Shown here: one piece after another, positions 7,147 through 16,581 of the stretch
Layout of the letters: each line of letters starts with the position of its first letter
Position numbering within the stretch: position 1 is the first letter of the stretch
Notes under the pieces: generated by a model
Databases searched by the model: none
What the model saw: only the letters and a program-made list of their open reading frames with translations
Told to the model about the DNA's origin: nothing
Source of the DNA: Duganella aquatilis
GTDB taxonomy: Bacteria > Pseudomonadota > Gammaproteobacteria > Burkholderiales > Burkholderiaceae_D
Direction: 5' to 3'
DNA length: 64,000 nt
Assembly: GCF_009674565.1 (NCBI RefSeq)
Contig: NZ_WKJL01000002.1
Coordinates: forward strand, 310,001 to 374,000
Made by a program: the position numbers and the translations under genes

Positions 7147-9792
7147 ATGCACAGTTTGCTTTTGCCCCGTACCCTGCTTGCCAGCGCCGCCGCGCTGCTG
7201 TTGAATGCTGCATCGGCCGCGCCCGCGCCGCAGCAAGCCCCGTTCTCGTTCGACCAGGCGCCCGGGCATTTGCCGAAGAACGTCATCCCCGTCAACTACG
7301 ACGTCAGCATCGTGCCCGACGTGGACAAGCGCACGCTGCGCGGCAAGGAAACCGTCGAGCTGCTGTTCCGCGAAGCCAGCGCCACCATCCAGTTCAACGC
7401 CATCGACATGCGCTTCCAGCAGGTGCGCTTTGACGGCAAGCCGGTCAAGAGCACGGTGATCGACGCCAAGCGCCAGATCGTCTCCGTCACCCTGCCCAAG
7501 CCGGCCGCGCCCGGCAACCACACGCTGACGCTGGCCTACACCGCCAAGATCGAGACCGGCCCGCGCGGCCTGTTCGCCCAGCCGTTCGTCAAACCGGACG
7601 GCAGCAAGGACATCCTGCTGTCGACCCAGTTCGAAGCCACCGATGCGCGCCGCATGTTCCCGTGCTGGGACGAGCCGGCGTTCCGTTCGACCTTCCAGCT
7701 GACCACCACCACGCCGGCCAAGTGGGTGTCGATCTCCAACATGCCGGTGACCAAACGCACGGTGAGCGGCAACACCGCCACCACCAGCTTCGCGCGCTCG
7801 CCGAAGATGCCGTCCTACCTGATCGAGCTCACCAGCGGCGACATGGCCAGCATCAGCACCAAGGCCGGCAACACCGACATCAACGTGTGGGCGGTGCGCG
7901 GCCAGGAACAGAACGGCGCCGTGGCGCTGAGCAATGCGCGCCAGATCCTGCTCGATTACAACGAGTATTTCGACCACCCGTTCCCGCTGCCCAAGCTGGA
8001 CGCCATCGCCGTGCCGGGCGGCTTCCAGGGCGCGATGGAAAACTGGGGCGCGATCACCTACAACGACCAGACTTTATTACTGACGCCGGCCTCCACCATC
8101 GACAACCGCCAGCTGGTGTTCAGCATCGAGGCGCACGAGATGGCGCACCAGTGGTTCGGCGACCTGGTGACCATGGGCTGGTGGGATGACATCTGGCTCA
8201 ACGAAAGCTTTGCCTCCTGGCTCACCGCCAAGGAAACCGAGATGCGCAATCCGACCTGGCATGTGCGCGAGCAGGAAGACGGCGGCAAGGAAGCAGCGAT
8301 GCGCGTCGACGCCCGCATCGATTCGAAGCCGGTGCACAACCCGGTCATCGACGAACTGGCGCCGGAGAACGGCGCCGACGGCCTGATCATCTACAACAAG
8401 GGCCAGGCGGTGTTGCGCATGCTGGAAGCGTACATCGGCCCGGACACCTTCCGCACCGGCATCCGCGCCTACATGAAGGACCGCGCCTATTCCAACGCCA
8501 CCAGCGTCGACCTGTGGAACGCCTTGAGCAAGGCCAGCGGCAGCGATATCGGCGCGCTGGCGCACCTGTGGATCAACCAGCCAGGCTTCCCGATCGTTTC
8601 GGTGGCCGCCACCTGCGACGTCGCCGGCGCGCGCACCATCCAGCTGACGCAACAGCGCTTCCTGCTGCAAGGCAGCGACACCGCACACCAGCACTGGAAC
8701 GTGCCGCTGCGCATGCGCATCGGCGCCGACGCCCAGCCGCAATCGCTGCTGTTTACCGAACCAGGCCAACGCGTGGCGGCCGGCCGCTGCGACCAGGCGC
8801 TGAGCATCAACGCCGGCGCCGACGGCTTCTTCCGCACCGCCTACGACGACGCCACGCTGCGCACCAACGCCCAGCAATTCCGCAGCATGCCGGCCGGCGA
8901 CCGCATCGCGCTGCTGGACGACCAGTGGGCGCAGGTGGAGCAAGGCACGCAGCCGCTGGCTTCCTACCTGTCGCTGGTGGCCGCCATGGGCGACGATCCC
9001 AACGAGCGGGCCTGGAACCAGATCATTGAAGCGCTGTCGACGGTGGAACAGGCCGAGCGCGGCACGCCCGGCCATGCCGCCTACCTGGCCTACGCCAGCA
9101 AGCTGCTGAAACCGGTGGCGACGCGGCTGGGCTGGCAGCCTGCGGCCGACGAGACCGCCGGCGTGCAGCGCCTGCGCCGCAGCATCATCGGCCGGCTCGG
9201 CGCCTGGGGCGACCAGGAAATCGTGGCGCAGGCGCGGCAACGCTTTGCCGCCTTCCTGAAGGACCGCAAGAGCATCACGCCGGACGAGCAGAGCATGATC
9301 CTGACCATCGTCGCGCAGAACGCCGACGCCGCCACCTTCGAGCAACTGCACGCGGTGGCCAAGGGCGCCGCCAATGAAACCGAAGTGCGCCGCTACTATC
9401 CGATCCTGATGCGCGTGCGCGATCCGCAACTGGCGGCGCAGGCGGCGGCCATCGCGCTGTCGCCGGAGATTCCGGCGCAGGCCGAGGTGCTGCGGCTGGG
9501 ACTGGTGTTCGGACTGAACGACGCCAATCCGCAATTGTCGTGGCAGACCTTCACCACCAATGTCGACCGGCTGACCGCAGCGAATCCGGGCAACCGTCCC
9601 AACGTGCTGGCCAAGAGCGCGCCGGGCGTCTACTGGAGCAGCGTGCCGCTGGATCAGATGTCGGAATGGATCAAGGCGCATCTGGACGCGGGCATGACCT
9701 CGACGCTGGAAGACAACCTGGCCTATGCGCGCTTCCGTCTCGATGAAAAAGCCCGCCTGGTGCAGGCCGCCAACCAGATCACTGGAGGTTGA
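7147..9792 (+). CDS. Secreted M1 family zinc aminopeptidase
   Basis: 881 aa. A signal peptide (about residues 1-25, ending AASAA) directs export. The M1 catalytic set is complete: the exopeptidase motif GAMEN at 295-299 and HEMAH at 330-334, with the third zinc ligand E353 in WLNESF, giving HEXXH-x18-E. The remaining C-terminal ~350 residues look like the helical ERAP1-type domain. The start has AGGAGA 10 nt upstream. It removes N-terminal amino acids from peptides, probably in the periplasm or outside the cell. It is divergent from the TonB receptor. It is distinct from the membrane-fused M1 module at 37025-40609. Confidence 0.95.
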   Translation: MHSLLLPRTLLASAAALLLNAASAAPAPQQAPFSFDQAPGHLPKNVIPVNYDVSIVPDVDKRTLRGKETVELLFREASATIQFNAIDMRFQQVRFDGKPVKSTVIDAKRQIVSVTLPKPAAPGNHTLTLAYTAKIETGPRGLFAQPFVKPDGSKDILLSTQFEATDARRMFPCWDEPAFRSTFQLTTTTPAKWVSISNMPVTKRTVSGNTATTSFARSPKMPSYLIELTSGDMASISTKAGNTDINVWAVRGQEQNGAVALSNARQILLDYNEYFDHPFPLPKLDAIAVPGGFQGAMENWGAITYNDQTLLLTPASTIDNRQLVFSIEAHEMAHQWFGDLVTMGWWDDIWLNESFASWLTAKETEMRNPTWHVREQEDGGKEAAMRVDARIDSKPVHNPVIDELAPENGADGLIIYNKGQAVLRMLEAYIGPDTFRTGIRAYMKDRAYSNATSVDLWNALSKASGSDIGALAHLWINQPGFPIVSVAATCDVAGARTIQLTQQRFLLQGSDTAHQHWNVPLRMRIGADAQPQSLLFTEPGQRVAAGRCDQALSINAGADGFFRTAYDDATLRTNAQQFRSMPAGDRIALLDDQWAQVEQGTQPLASYLSLVAAMGDDPNERAWNQIIEALSTVEQAERGTPGHAAYLAYASKLLKPVATRLGWQPAADETAGVQRLRRSIIGRLGAWGDQEIVAQARQRFAAFLKDRKSITPDEQSMILTIVAQNADAATFEQLHAVAKGAANETEVRRYYPILMRVRDPQLAAQAAAIALSPEIPAQAEVLRLGLVFGLNDANPQLSWQTFTTNVDRLTAANPGNRPNVLAKSAPGVYWSSVPLDQMSEWIKAHLDAGMTSTLEDNLAYARFRLDEKARLVQAANQITGG

Positions 9793-9803
9793 GAAACCGA
9801 CGA

Positions 9804-9849
9804 AGCCCTCTAATCGGAGGGCTCCTGTGTGTGCCATCATTGGCACACA
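9804..9849 (+). other. Two tandem hairpins between the M1 peptidase and DUF2147 genes
   Basis: AGCCCTC/GAGGGCT (9804-9810 with 9817-9823) and TGTGTGCCA/TGGCACACA (9828-9836 with 9841-9849) are perfect stems separated by 4 nt. Neither has a T-tract, so these could be an mRNA-stabilising or processing structure rather than a terminator. Confidence 0.45.
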
Positions 9850-9868
9850 ACAACCATAGGAGACCTCC

Positions 9869-10309
9869 ATGAAATTCATCGCCTTCATCGCCACAGCCGT
9901 ACTGTCGATCTCGCCGGCCTTTGCCGACAGCAGCTCGCCAGTCGGCCTGTGGAAAAACATCGACGACGTCAGCGGCAAGCCGAAGGCGCTGATCCGCATC
10001 ACCGAAAACAACGGTGTTCTGCAAGGCAAGATCGAACAACTGTTCCGCGAGCCGAACGAAGACCCGTCGCCGAAATGCGAAAAATGCGACGACGCGCGCA
10101 AGGACCAGCCCATCCTCGGCATGACCATCCTGTCCGGCCTGAAGAAAGACGGCGATGAATACGCCGGCGGCGAAATCCTCGACCCGAACAACGGCAAGGT
10201 CTACAAGAGCAAGATGCACCTGACCGACGGCGGCAAGAAACTCAGCGTGCGCGGCTACATCGGCGTACCGATGCTGGGCCGCTCGCAGACCTGGGTGCGC
10301 CAGGAGTAA
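9869..10309 (+). CDS. DUF2147 family secreted protein
   Basis: 146 aa with a clear signal peptide (MKFIAFIATAVLSISPAFA). The mature part has the DUF2147 pattern: SPVGLWKNIDDVSGKPKALIRI near the start and RGYIGVPMLGRSQTW at the end. It also has a CEKC pair inside a short Lys/Asp-rich loop (about residues 71-74). The ribosome-binding site is AGGAG, 8-10 nt before the ATG. Its stop codon directly abuts the convergent ThuA gene. Biochemical function of the family is unknown; a periplasmic lipocalin-like fold has been suggested for relatives. Confidence 0.88.
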   Translation: MKFIAFIATAVLSISPAFADSSSPVGLWKNIDDVSGKPKALIRITENNGVLQGKIEQLFREPNEDPSPKCEKCDDARKDQPILGMTILSGLKKDGDEYAGGEILDPNNGKVYKSKMHLTDGGKKLSVRGYIGVPMLGRSQTWVRQE

Positions 10310-11071
10310 TTACGGCTTGACGCCCTTGCCGGTGGCAGTCCACCAGATGCCACCCATCAGATGCGCCAGGTATTGCGGATCCTTGTACATATTGCCGTCA
10401 TGCCCCAGCGCGGTGACGAACACGCGGCTCTTGTCCACGTAGTGATACCAGCTCACCGGATGGTCCTTGCCCATGCCGTGCGACACCTGCCCCGGCCAGA
10501 TCTTGGTCGGGTCGTAGCTGCTCTCGTCGACGTTCAGCACCGGATTGATACTGATCTTGTACGGATCGTCGAACACATACCATTCATCGCTCCAGATCCA
10601 GTGGTCCGGCAGGCCGAAGGCGGCCGGGAATTTTTTATCGACCACATCGGCCACGCCGGTTTGCAGCATCGGATGCGTGCCGACGTGGCGGCCGATCAGC
10701 TTTTCAAACCACGGCCAGGTGTTCGGCGGAATGATCAGCGAACGGTGCACCAGCATGGCGTTGCCGCCGGCTTTCATGTAGTCCTCGAACTTCTTGCGGC
10801 GCGCCTCGTTGAGCTCTTCCGGCGGCGTGTTCAGGAACATTACGGCGGCGTACTGGCTCAGGTCGCCATCGAAGACTTCCGGCTTGTTGGTATAGGTCAT
10901 GTCGAACGCATGCAGCTTGCCGAGCTTTTCAAAACTGTCGCGCGCCACCGGGATGTATTCGTAGTGGTATTTGCTCGGCATGGCCAGCACCAGGATCTTG
11001 TACTGCGTGTCGGCCCAGGCACTGGACATCATCACGACACCGGCCAGGACGGCCAGCAGGATTTTCTTCAT
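10310..11071 (-). CDS. ThuA-like domain protein, exported
   Basis: 253 aa counted from ATG 11071, which has GGAGGAGA just upstream and begins a signal peptide (MKKILLAVLAGVVMMSSAWA). An upstream in-frame extension has no translation signal. The mature protein matches the ThuA (trehalose-utilisation, glutamine-amidotransferase-like) fold: ILVLAMPSKYHYEYIPVARDSF, a DLSQYAAVMFLNT strand and the conserved C-terminal W-Y-H-Y...RVFVTALGHD segment. Several relatives act on or bind sugar derivatives. No catalytic Cys is evident. No sugar genes are adjacent, so the role is open. Confidence 0.85.
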   Translation of the reverse strand: MKKILLAVLAGVVMMSSAWADTQYKILVLAMPSKYHYEYIPVARDSFEKLGKLHAFDMTYTNKPEVFDGDLSQYAAVMFLNTPPEELNEARRKKFEDYMKAGGNAMLVHRSLIIPPNTWPWFEKLIGRHVGTHPMLQTGVADVVDKKFPAAFGLPDHWIWSDEWYVFDDPYKISINPVLNVDESSYDPTKIWPGQVSHGMGKDHPVSWYHYVDKSRVFVTALGHDGNMYKDPQYLAHLMGGIWWTATGKGVKP

Positions 11072-11140
11072 CGTCTCCTCCATTGAAGTTAGCGCTATCA
11101 TTTTGTCACAGTCTAACCCAAGGTGATACGATTTGGCCAA

Positions 11141-11512
11141 ATGAAAATAATTCTCAACACGATAGGCGTGCTGGCGGTGATACTGGGCGTGCTCGGCATC
11201 TTTCTGCCGCTGCTGCCGACCACGCCCTTCCTGCTATTGGCCTCCGCCTGCTTCGCGCGCGCCTCGCCGCGACTGCACAACTGGCTGCAAACCAACCGCG
11301 TCTTCGGCAAGTATCTGCGCGATTACGAAAACGGCCGCGGCATACCGCTGCGCGGCAAGATCTGGGTGCTGATCTTCATGTGGGGATCGATGAGCTATTC
11401 GATCTGGCGCACCGACCACCTGTGGGTGCGCCTCCTGGTCGTGCTGATCGGCGCCTGCGTGACGCTCTACCTGACCCGCTTCGTCCCCACCATGCGCATC
11501 GATAAGAAGTGA
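11141..11512 (+). CDS. DUF454 (YbaN-like) small inner-membrane protein
   Basis: About 123 aa. The ATG at 11141 aligns with the start of E. coli YbaN; a GTG at 11123 would add six residues, and neither has a strong ribosome-binding site. It has the DUF454 N-terminal helix (IGVLAVILGVLGIFLPLLPTTP) followed by FLLLASACFARASPR, then two hydrophobic segments near the C-terminus (WVLIFMWGSMSYSIW and LLVVLIGACVTLYL). Function is unknown. Its stop directly abuts the convergent SDR gene. Confidence 0.87.
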   Translation: MKIILNTIGVLAVILGVLGIFLPLLPTTPFLLLASACFARASPRLHNWLQTNRVFGKYLRDYENGRGIPLRGKIWVLIFMWGSMSYSIWRTDHLWVRLLVVLIGACVTLYLTRFVPTMRIDKK

Positions 11513-12262
11513 CTACGTCGCCTGTTTGGTCGGCATGACGACGACCTGTTGCAGGTTCACGTGCTTAGGCTGCGCCGCCAGGAAGGCGACGACTTCGGCC
11601 ACGTCCTGCGGCTGCAGCAACTCCATGCTCTGCGCCGCGCCGGCAAACCAGTCCTTGGCGCCCTGGAAAGTCCAGTGGCCTTGCAGTTCGGTCTCGGTGA
11701 TGCCCGGCTCGATCAGCGACACGCGGATGTCCTTCGGCCCCAGTTCCGCGCGCAGGTGGCGGCTCAGGTGGCTGACGTAGGCCTTGGTGCCGCTGTAGAC
11801 CGCGAAGTACGGATAGATGTTCTGGGCGGCGATGGACGAGGTGTTGATCAGGTCCACCGTGGCGCCCTGCTCCGCGCTCCTGACCAGCTGCGGCACGAAG
11901 GCCGAGATCACACGCATCACGCCGGTCACGTTGAGGTCGATCTGGTGTTCCCAGGCATCGGTTTCACACGCCTCGATGGCGCCCGGCAGCATCACGCCGG
12001 CATTGTTGAAGACCAGGTTGGCCGGACCGTAAGCGCTCTCCACTGCGGCCGCAGCGGCCTCGACCGAAGCCTGGTCGGTGACATCGACCGCCAGCGCCAG
12101 CGCTTCGCCGCCGGCGGCGCGGATCTCATTGACAGCGTAGTCCAGCACTTCCTTGCGGCGCGCCAGCAAGGCGACTTTGGCGCCGCGTGCGGCCAGCAGT
12201 TTGGCGGTGGAAAGGCCGATGCCGCTCGAAGCACCGGTAATGACAGCAACGCGATTGTTCAT
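11513..12262 (-). CDS. Short-chain dehydrogenase/reductase
   Basis: 249 aa counted from ATG 12262, with GGAG a few nt upstream. Classical SDR: nucleotide-binding TGASSGIG (9-16), NNAG (86-89), catalytic Ser near 142-143 and Y156-x3-K160. Basic residues after the second strand (LLARRKEVL) favour NADP(H), as in YdfG-type enzymes. It lies downstream of a LysR gene on the same strand with a 76-nt gap, so the LysR protein may control it. The substrate is unknown. Confidence 0.92.
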   Translation of the reverse strand: MNNRVAVITGASSGIGLSTAKLLAARGAKVALLARRKEVLDYAVNEIRAAGGEALALAVDVTDQASVEAAAAAVESAYGPANLVFNNAGVMLPGAIEACETDAWEHQIDLNVTGVMRVISAFVPQLVRSAEQGATVDLINTSSIAAQNIYPYFAVYSGTKAYVSHLSRHLRAELGPKDIRVSLIEPGITETELQGHWTFQGAKDWFAGAAQSMELLQPQDVAEVVAFLAAQPKHVNLQQVVVMPTKQAT

Positions 12263-12338
12263 GGTAGTTCTCCTGTTGGGTTGAAAGACAGGTGAACTAT
12301 AGGCGTGCCAGCACAACCAAAGTAGTGGCTATCAGCCG

Positions 12339-13265
12339 TTACAGCATCAACTTAAAGTTGATATAAAATTCCTGGCTGTTGAGCAAGCGCTCGACGATGA
12401 AGTCGACGAAGCGCCGCACGCGGCCCGGCATGTCCGCGCGCTGCGGGAAGTACAGGTAAAAGCCCATGCGCGCGCTGACGTAGTCGGTCAGCAGCGGTGT
12501 CAGCAGCCCGGCGCGGATGGCGGCGGCGGCGTTGATGCTGTCGATCTGGCCGATGCCGATACCGGCCAGCACGGCGTGCATCTCGGTGTCCGGATCGTTG
12601 CTGAGCAGGACAGGCTGCACGTGGTGGAACACGGTGTCGCCGTCAATCTCGAATTCCCAGGCCATCGGCCGGCCGCTGCCGGGCTGGCGGTAGGCGGTGC
12701 AGCGGTGCGACTGCAAATCCGGCAGGCTGCGCGGCGTGCCGTGGCGCTTCAGGTAATCCGGCGAGGCGCAGACGATCTGCTGCACCGGGAACAGGCGGCG
12801 GCTGACGATCTGCGCGTCGGGCGCATTGCCGCCACGGAAGCCGACGTCGATGCGGTCGTTGACCAGGTCGCTGAAGCCGTCTTCCTGGATCAGGTCGATC
12901 TGGATGCCGGGATAGCTCAGCTGGAACTCGGCCAGCAAGGGCATCAGGATGCGCCGCCCCATCGAGCCGGAGGCGGCCACGCGTATCGTGCCTTCGTCCT
13001 CGCGCGCGGCGCTGCGGGCGCGGGCCAGCGCGCCGACCACGCCGTCCATGCTGGGCTTGATCGATTCCAGCAGGCGCTGGCCTTCCTCGGTCAGCGAACT
13101 GTTGCGCGTGGTGCGGTGGAACAGGCGCACGCCGAGATGCTGCTCGAACTGGCGGATGGTCTTGCTGACGGCCTGCGGCGTGGTGCCCTGCGCTTCGGCG
13201 ACCTTGTTGAAGCTGCCCAGTTCGGCAGCCCGGATAAAGGTCGAGATGGCGCGCAGTTCATCCAT
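12339..13265 (-). CDS. LysR family transcriptional regulator
   Basis: 308 aa. The N-terminal winged helix-turn-helix ([38 protein letters not shown], then [15 protein letters not shown]) is followed by a substrate-binding effector domain of the subgroup often called DNA-binding transcriptional activator of aldehyde/oxidoreductase genes. The start overlaps the end of yaiI by 8 nt. It is last in a chain from ruvB through yaiI. The next gene downstream is an SDR on the same strand, not the classical divergent partner. Confidence 0.92.
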   Translation of the reverse strand: MDELRAISTFIRAAELGSFNKVAEAQGTTPQAVSKTIRQFEQHLGVRLFHRTTRNSSLTEEGQRLLESIKPSMDGVVGALARARSAAREDEGTIRVAASGSMGRRILMPLLAEFQLSYPGIQIDLIQEDGFSDLVNDRIDVGFRGGNAPDAQIVSRRLFPVQQIVCASPDYLKRHGTPRSLPDLQSHRCTAYRQPGSGRPMAWEFEIDGDTVFHHVQPVLLSNDPDTEMHAVLAGIGIGQIDSINAAAAIRAGLLTPLLTDYVSARMGFYLYFPQRADMPGRVRRFVDFIVERLLNSQEFYINFKLML

Positions 13266-13716
13266 TGCTGCGCTTGTGCTTGGCCAAGTGGCGGTCCAGG
13301 CTGTTGGCGAAACTCTGCCGGTCGGACTGGCTGAAGGCAGCCGGGCCGCCGGTGTCGACGCCGCTGCCGCGCAGCTCGTCCATGAAAGCGCGCATGGTCA
13401 GCATCTGCGCGATGTTGTCGTTGGTGTAGAACTCGCCGCGCGGGTTGAGCGCGTAGCCGCCCTTCTTCAGCACGTCCGACGCCAGCGGGATGTCGCCGGT
13501 GACGACCAGGTCGCCCGCTTCCAGCAAGCGCACGATTTCCTGGTCCGCCACATCGGTGCCGGACGGCACCTGCACCGAGCGGATGAAGCGCGACGGCGGC
13601 ACGCGCAGCAGCTGGTTGGCCACCAGCGTGACCTGCATCTGCATGCGGTCGGCCACGCGGTAGAGAATTTCCTTGATGACGGCGGGACAGGCGTCGGCGT
13701 CGACCCAGATCTGCAT
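13258..13716 (-). CDS. yaiI: YaiI/YqxD family (DUF188) protein
   Basis: 152 aa from ATG 13716, whose A is shared with the ruvB TAA (TAATG overlap). It starts [18 protein letters not shown], the conserved Asp-rich start of the DUF188/YaiI family, and continues with [13 protein letters not shown], typical of its PIN-like fold. This suggests a nuclease-related activity, but the biological role is unproven. Coupling to ruvB suggests co-translation. Confidence 0.9.
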   Translation of the reverse strand: MQIWVDADACPAVIKEILYRVADRMQMQVTLVANQLLRVPPSRFIRSVQVPSGTDVADQEIVRLLEAGDLVVTGDIPLASDVLKKGGYALNPRGEFYTNDNIAQMLTMRAFMDELRGSGVDTGGPAAFSQSDRQSFANSLDRHLAKHKRSNG

Positions 13717-14774
13717 TACAGATCGCTCCACAATTCGCCGTTGGGGCTGATGCGCGGCGGCGTCACGCCAAAGTGCTTGTAGGCGGCCGGCGTGGCGACG
13801 CGGCCGCGCGGCGTGCGTTGCAGGAAGCCTTGCTGGATCAAATAGGGTTCCAGCACGTCTTCGATGGTGTCGGCCGCCTCGCCGATGGCCGCCGCCAGGT
13901 TGCCGATGCCGACCGGGCCGCCACCGAATTTGTACAGCACCGCTTCCAGCAGCTTGCGGTCCATGACGTCGAAGCCGACCGTGTCGACGTCGAGCATGAC
14001 CAGCGCGGCGTCGGCCACGGCCTTGGTGATTTCGCCGTTGCTCTTCACTTCGGCATAGTCGCGCACGCGGCGCAGCAGGCGGTTGGCGATACGCGGCGTG
14101 CCGCGCGCGCGGCGGGCGATTTCGTGCGCGCCTTCGGGATCGATGGCGGCTTTCAGCAGCGCGGCGCTGCGGGTGACGATCTGGGTCAGCTCGCTGGTGT
14201 TGTAGAACTCCAGGCGGGCGACGATGCCGAAGCGGTCGCGCAGCGGATTGGTCAGCATGCCGGCGCGGGTGGTGGCGCCGACCAGCGTGAACGGTTGCAG
14301 GTCGAGCTTGACCGAGCGCGCCGCCGGGCCTTCGCCGATCATGATGTCGATCTGGTAGTCTTCCAGCGCCGGGTACAGGATCTCTTCGACCACCGGCGAC
14401 AGGCGGTGGATTTCGTCGATGAACAGGACGTCGTTGGCTTCCAGGTTGGTCAGGATGGCGGCCAGGTCGCCGGGCCGTTCCAGCACAGGGCCGGAAGTCT
14501 GGCGCAGGTTGACGCCCATCTCGCGCGCGATGATGTTGGCCAGCGTGGTTTTACCCAGGCCTGGCGGGCCGAACAGCAGCGTGTGGTCGAGCGCTTCCTG
14601 GCGCTTGCGGGCGGCGGAGATGAAGATTTCCAGCTGATCGCGGATCTTGGACTGCCCGACATATTCATCGAGATGCTTGGGGCGCAACGCGCGCTCGATC
14701 GCCTCTTCGTTGGGCGAGGACGGGGCGGCATCGATGATGCGCTGTTCGGTAAAGTTGTCGGTCTGGATGCTCAT
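13716..14774 (-). CDS. ruvB: Holliday junction branch-migration ATPase RuvB
   Basis: 352 aa. AAA+ motor of the RuvABC resolvasome. Walker A GPPGLGKT at 69-76, Walker [10 protein letters not shown], sensor 1 GATTRAG, and the C-terminal winged helix with the typical ending [21 protein letters not shown]. Normal length. It is separated from ruvA by 573 nt that contain a gene fragment, unlike the tight ruvCAB clusters of many relatives. It therefore probably has its own promoter or depends on read-through. Confidence 0.98.
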   Translation of the reverse strand: MSIQTDNFTEQRIIDAAPSSPNEEAIERALRPKHLDEYVGQSKIRDQLEIFISAARKRQEALDHTLLFGPPGLGKTTLANIIAREMGVNLRQTSGPVLERPGDLAAILTNLEANDVLFIDEIHRLSPVVEEILYPALEDYQIDIMIGEGPAARSVKLDLQPFTLVGATTRAGMLTNPLRDRFGIVARLEFYNTSELTQIVTRSAALLKAAIDPEGAHEIARRARGTPRIANRLLRRVRDYAEVKSNGEITKAVADAALVMLDVDTVGFDVMDRKLLEAVLYKFGGGPVGIGNLAAAIGEAADTIEDVLEPYLIQQGFLQRTPRGRVATPAAYKHFGVTPPRISPNGELWSDL

Positions 14775-15347
14775 CCCACCATTTTACCCTGCCTCGGCGA
14801 TCGGCTTAGTCGAGTTTGGGCGGGGTTTGCAGGATGAGGAGGAACTGATATCAAGACCAGCGGCTCCACCTTGCATTCAGCGAGCAATTCCTCCCAGGCT
14901 CTCACGGAGCCCCTCAATCGTTCGAGCGCGGCTGAGAAATCGGGACTCTGACGCGGTGAGGGATTCAAATCCGAATCCGAATCGCTGTCGCCACCAATAT
15001 TTGATATGTCCATGCTGCCTCCGTAGCGCCGCCAGTTTGCCATCCGAAAGTGCCAACTCTGCCGAATAATCATTGCCGGCCAAAACCGTCGCGCCGAGCA
15101 CGTAGCCTTTCTGCGCAAGGATATGACCACGCAAGTTGGCGAGAGTTCCGCCATGACTCACAAAATCATCCACCAAAAAGTAATTCAAACCGACCGTAAC
15201 ACGCCCAGAGAAAACTACCTGGAGGCGTGTATGTAGACCGGCGGGAAGTGGTTCCAGGGATAGCGCGTTGCTTGCGGCATGGTGGCGGCTCCGCTTGGCT
15301 CGTTGATCGAGCTTAGGGGGAGCCGCTGGTGATGCGTTTGAGGCGGA
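14775..15347. other. Interruption between ruvA and ruvB
   Basis: This is the only stretch over 300 nt without an intact gene. It contains the phosphoribosyltransferase fragment at 14877-15188. The same minus-strand frame stays open upstream to the ruvA stop but has no start codon there. It has more AT-rich patches (around 14960-15010) than the flanking genes. I see no terminal repeats, target-site duplication or transposase. Confidence 0.6.
14877..15188 (-). pseudogene. Decayed phosphoribosyltransferase fragment
   Basis: The frame encodes a PRPP-binding motif, FLVDDFVSHGGTLANLRGHI, followed by GATVLAGNDYSAELALS and a Trp-Trp-Arg...FGFGFESLTASESRFL tail. This looks like the C-terminal half of the phosphoribosyltransferase domains found in some plasmid, ICE and phage polyvalent proteins. 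The only start is a TTG at 15188, and there is no ribosome-binding site. Codons upstream stay open (SGRVTVGLNY) to about 15347 without ATG, GTG or TTG. The N-terminal half of the domain is missing. I read it as an inactive remnant; the family link is from memory of motif patterns. Confidence 0.6.
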
Positions 15348-15926
15348 TCAGCCTTTGGAGAGGGCTTTGAGGGCTTGCTTGATGCCGTCGGAGACGCCGC
15401 TGCCGGCAGGGACGGTTTTCAGCGCCAGCAGGGCTTCCTTGTCGGAGTAGCCCAGCGCCAGCAGCGCGTTCAAAATATCCGATTGCGAATCCGGCACGGC
15501 GTGCGCGCCGCCGGCGCCGATGTCCGCGCCCAGCTTGCCTTTCAACTCCAGCAGCAGGCGCTCGGCGGTCTTCTTGCCGATGCCGGGCACTTTGACCAGG
15601 CGGCCCGATTCCTGCAGCGTCACCGCCTGCGCCAGGTCGGCGATCGACATGCCGGACAGGATGGACAGCGCGGTACGCGCACCGACACCGGTGATCTTGA
15701 TCAGCTGGCGGAACACCGCGCGCTCTTCGGCATTGCCAAAGCCGAACAGCAAATGCGCATCCTCGCGGATCGCCTGGTGCGTGAACAGCACCACTTTCTC
15801 GCCCACACCTGGCAGGTTGTAGAAGGTGCTCATCGGCACGTCGACTTCATAGCCGACACCGCCCACATCCACCAACAATTGCGGCGGATTTTTTTCAAGC
15901 AAAATACCGGAGAGACGACCGATCAT
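15348..15926 (-). CDS. ruvA: Holliday junction-binding protein RuvA
   Basis: 192 aa, normal length. N-terminal OB domain ([28 protein letters not shown]), tandem helix-hairpin-helix motifs ([15 protein letters not shown] and [17 protein letters not shown]) and the C-terminal domain III ([16 protein letters not shown]) that binds RuvB. It binds the four-way junction and recruits RuvB. The start is 28 nt after ruvC, so ruvC-ruvA are cotranscribed. Confidence 0.98.
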   Translation of the reverse strand: MIGRLSGILLEKNPPQLLVDVGGVGYEVDVPMSTFYNLPGVGEKVVLFTHQAIREDAHLLFGFGNAEERAVFRQLIKITGVGARTALSILSGMSIADLAQAVTLQESGRLVKVPGIGKKTAERLLLELKGKLGADIGAGGAHAVPDSQSDILNALLALGYSDKEALLALKTVPAGSGVSDGIKQALKALSKG

Positions 15927-15954
15927 CGTGTTTAACCTTTAAATTGGGGAAGAA

Positions 15955-16512
15955 TTAACCGACCAGCCGGCCGCGACGCATGCGCAAGCCCGCCAGCGGG
16001 CCGCTGGCCGCACCGGAACCGGCGCCTGCACCAGCGATCAAGGTCAGCGTTTCGCGGCTGTGGGCGTGGCAGATGGCGACGCCCAACGCATCGGCGGCAT
16101 CGGTGCCCGGCAAACCCGGCAGCGACAGCAGGCGCGCCACCATGTCCTGCACCTGCGCTTTCACGGCGCGTCCGGTGCCGACCACGGCCTGCTTGACCTG
16201 CGTCGGCGAATACTCGGCCACGCTCAGTTCGGCCGACACCAGCGCGCAGATCGCCGCGCCGCGCGCCTGGCCCAGCAGCAAAGTCGATTGCGGATTGACG
16301 TTGACGAACACCTGTTCGATGGCCGCGCACTCGGGCTGGTAGACGCGCGCCACTTCGGCCACGCCGTCCAGGATCACCTTGAGCCGCGTCGGCAGGTCGC
16401 CCTCGCCGCTCTTGATGGTGCCCGAGGCGATGTAGCGCAACTTGCCGCCCTGCTTGTGGATGACGCCAAAGCCGGTAGTCCGCAAGCCTGGGTCGATGCC
16501 GAGAATAATCAT
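15955..16512 (-). CDS. ruvC: Crossover junction endodeoxyribonuclease RuvC
   Basis: 185 aa. Holliday junction resolvase with the four acidic catalytic residues D7 (ILGIDPGL), E66 (AAIEQVFVN), D138 and D141 ([14 protein letters not shown]). First gene of the ruv group on this strand, immediately after the purH terminator. The C-terminus carries a short Gly/Ala-rich insert ([11 protein letters not shown]) before a basic tail, a small lineage feature. Confidence 0.98.
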   Translation of the reverse strand: MIILGIDPGLRTTGFGVIHKQGGKLRYIASGTIKSGEGDLPTRLKVILDGVAEVARVYQPECAAIEQVFVNVNPQSTLLLGQARGAAICALVSAELSVAEYSPTQVKQAVVGTGRAVKAQVQDMVARLLSLPGLPGTDAADALGVAICHAHSRETLTLIAGAGAGSGAASGPLAGLRMRRGRLVG

Positions 16513-16534
16513 TGATGGATTGTATGCAGTAAAG

Positions 16535-16562
16535 AAAAAGCCCGCAAGCTTGCGGGCTTTTT
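16535..16562 (-). terminator. Intrinsic terminator of purH
   Basis: AAAAAGCCCGCAAG (16535-16548) and CTTGCGGGCTTTTT (16549-16562) form a perfect hairpin that ends in a T-run on the minus strand. It separates purH from ruvC. It is symmetric, so it could work on either strand. Confidence 0.9.
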
Positions 16563-16581
16563 AAACGGAGTCAGCCGTGAA

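Noticed and set aside
14771..15154. 127-aa ORF over the ruvA-ruvB gap
   Set aside because: A different frame from the PRPP-motif frame, no domain, Ser/Asp low-complexity segment from repeated tcc/gaat codons.
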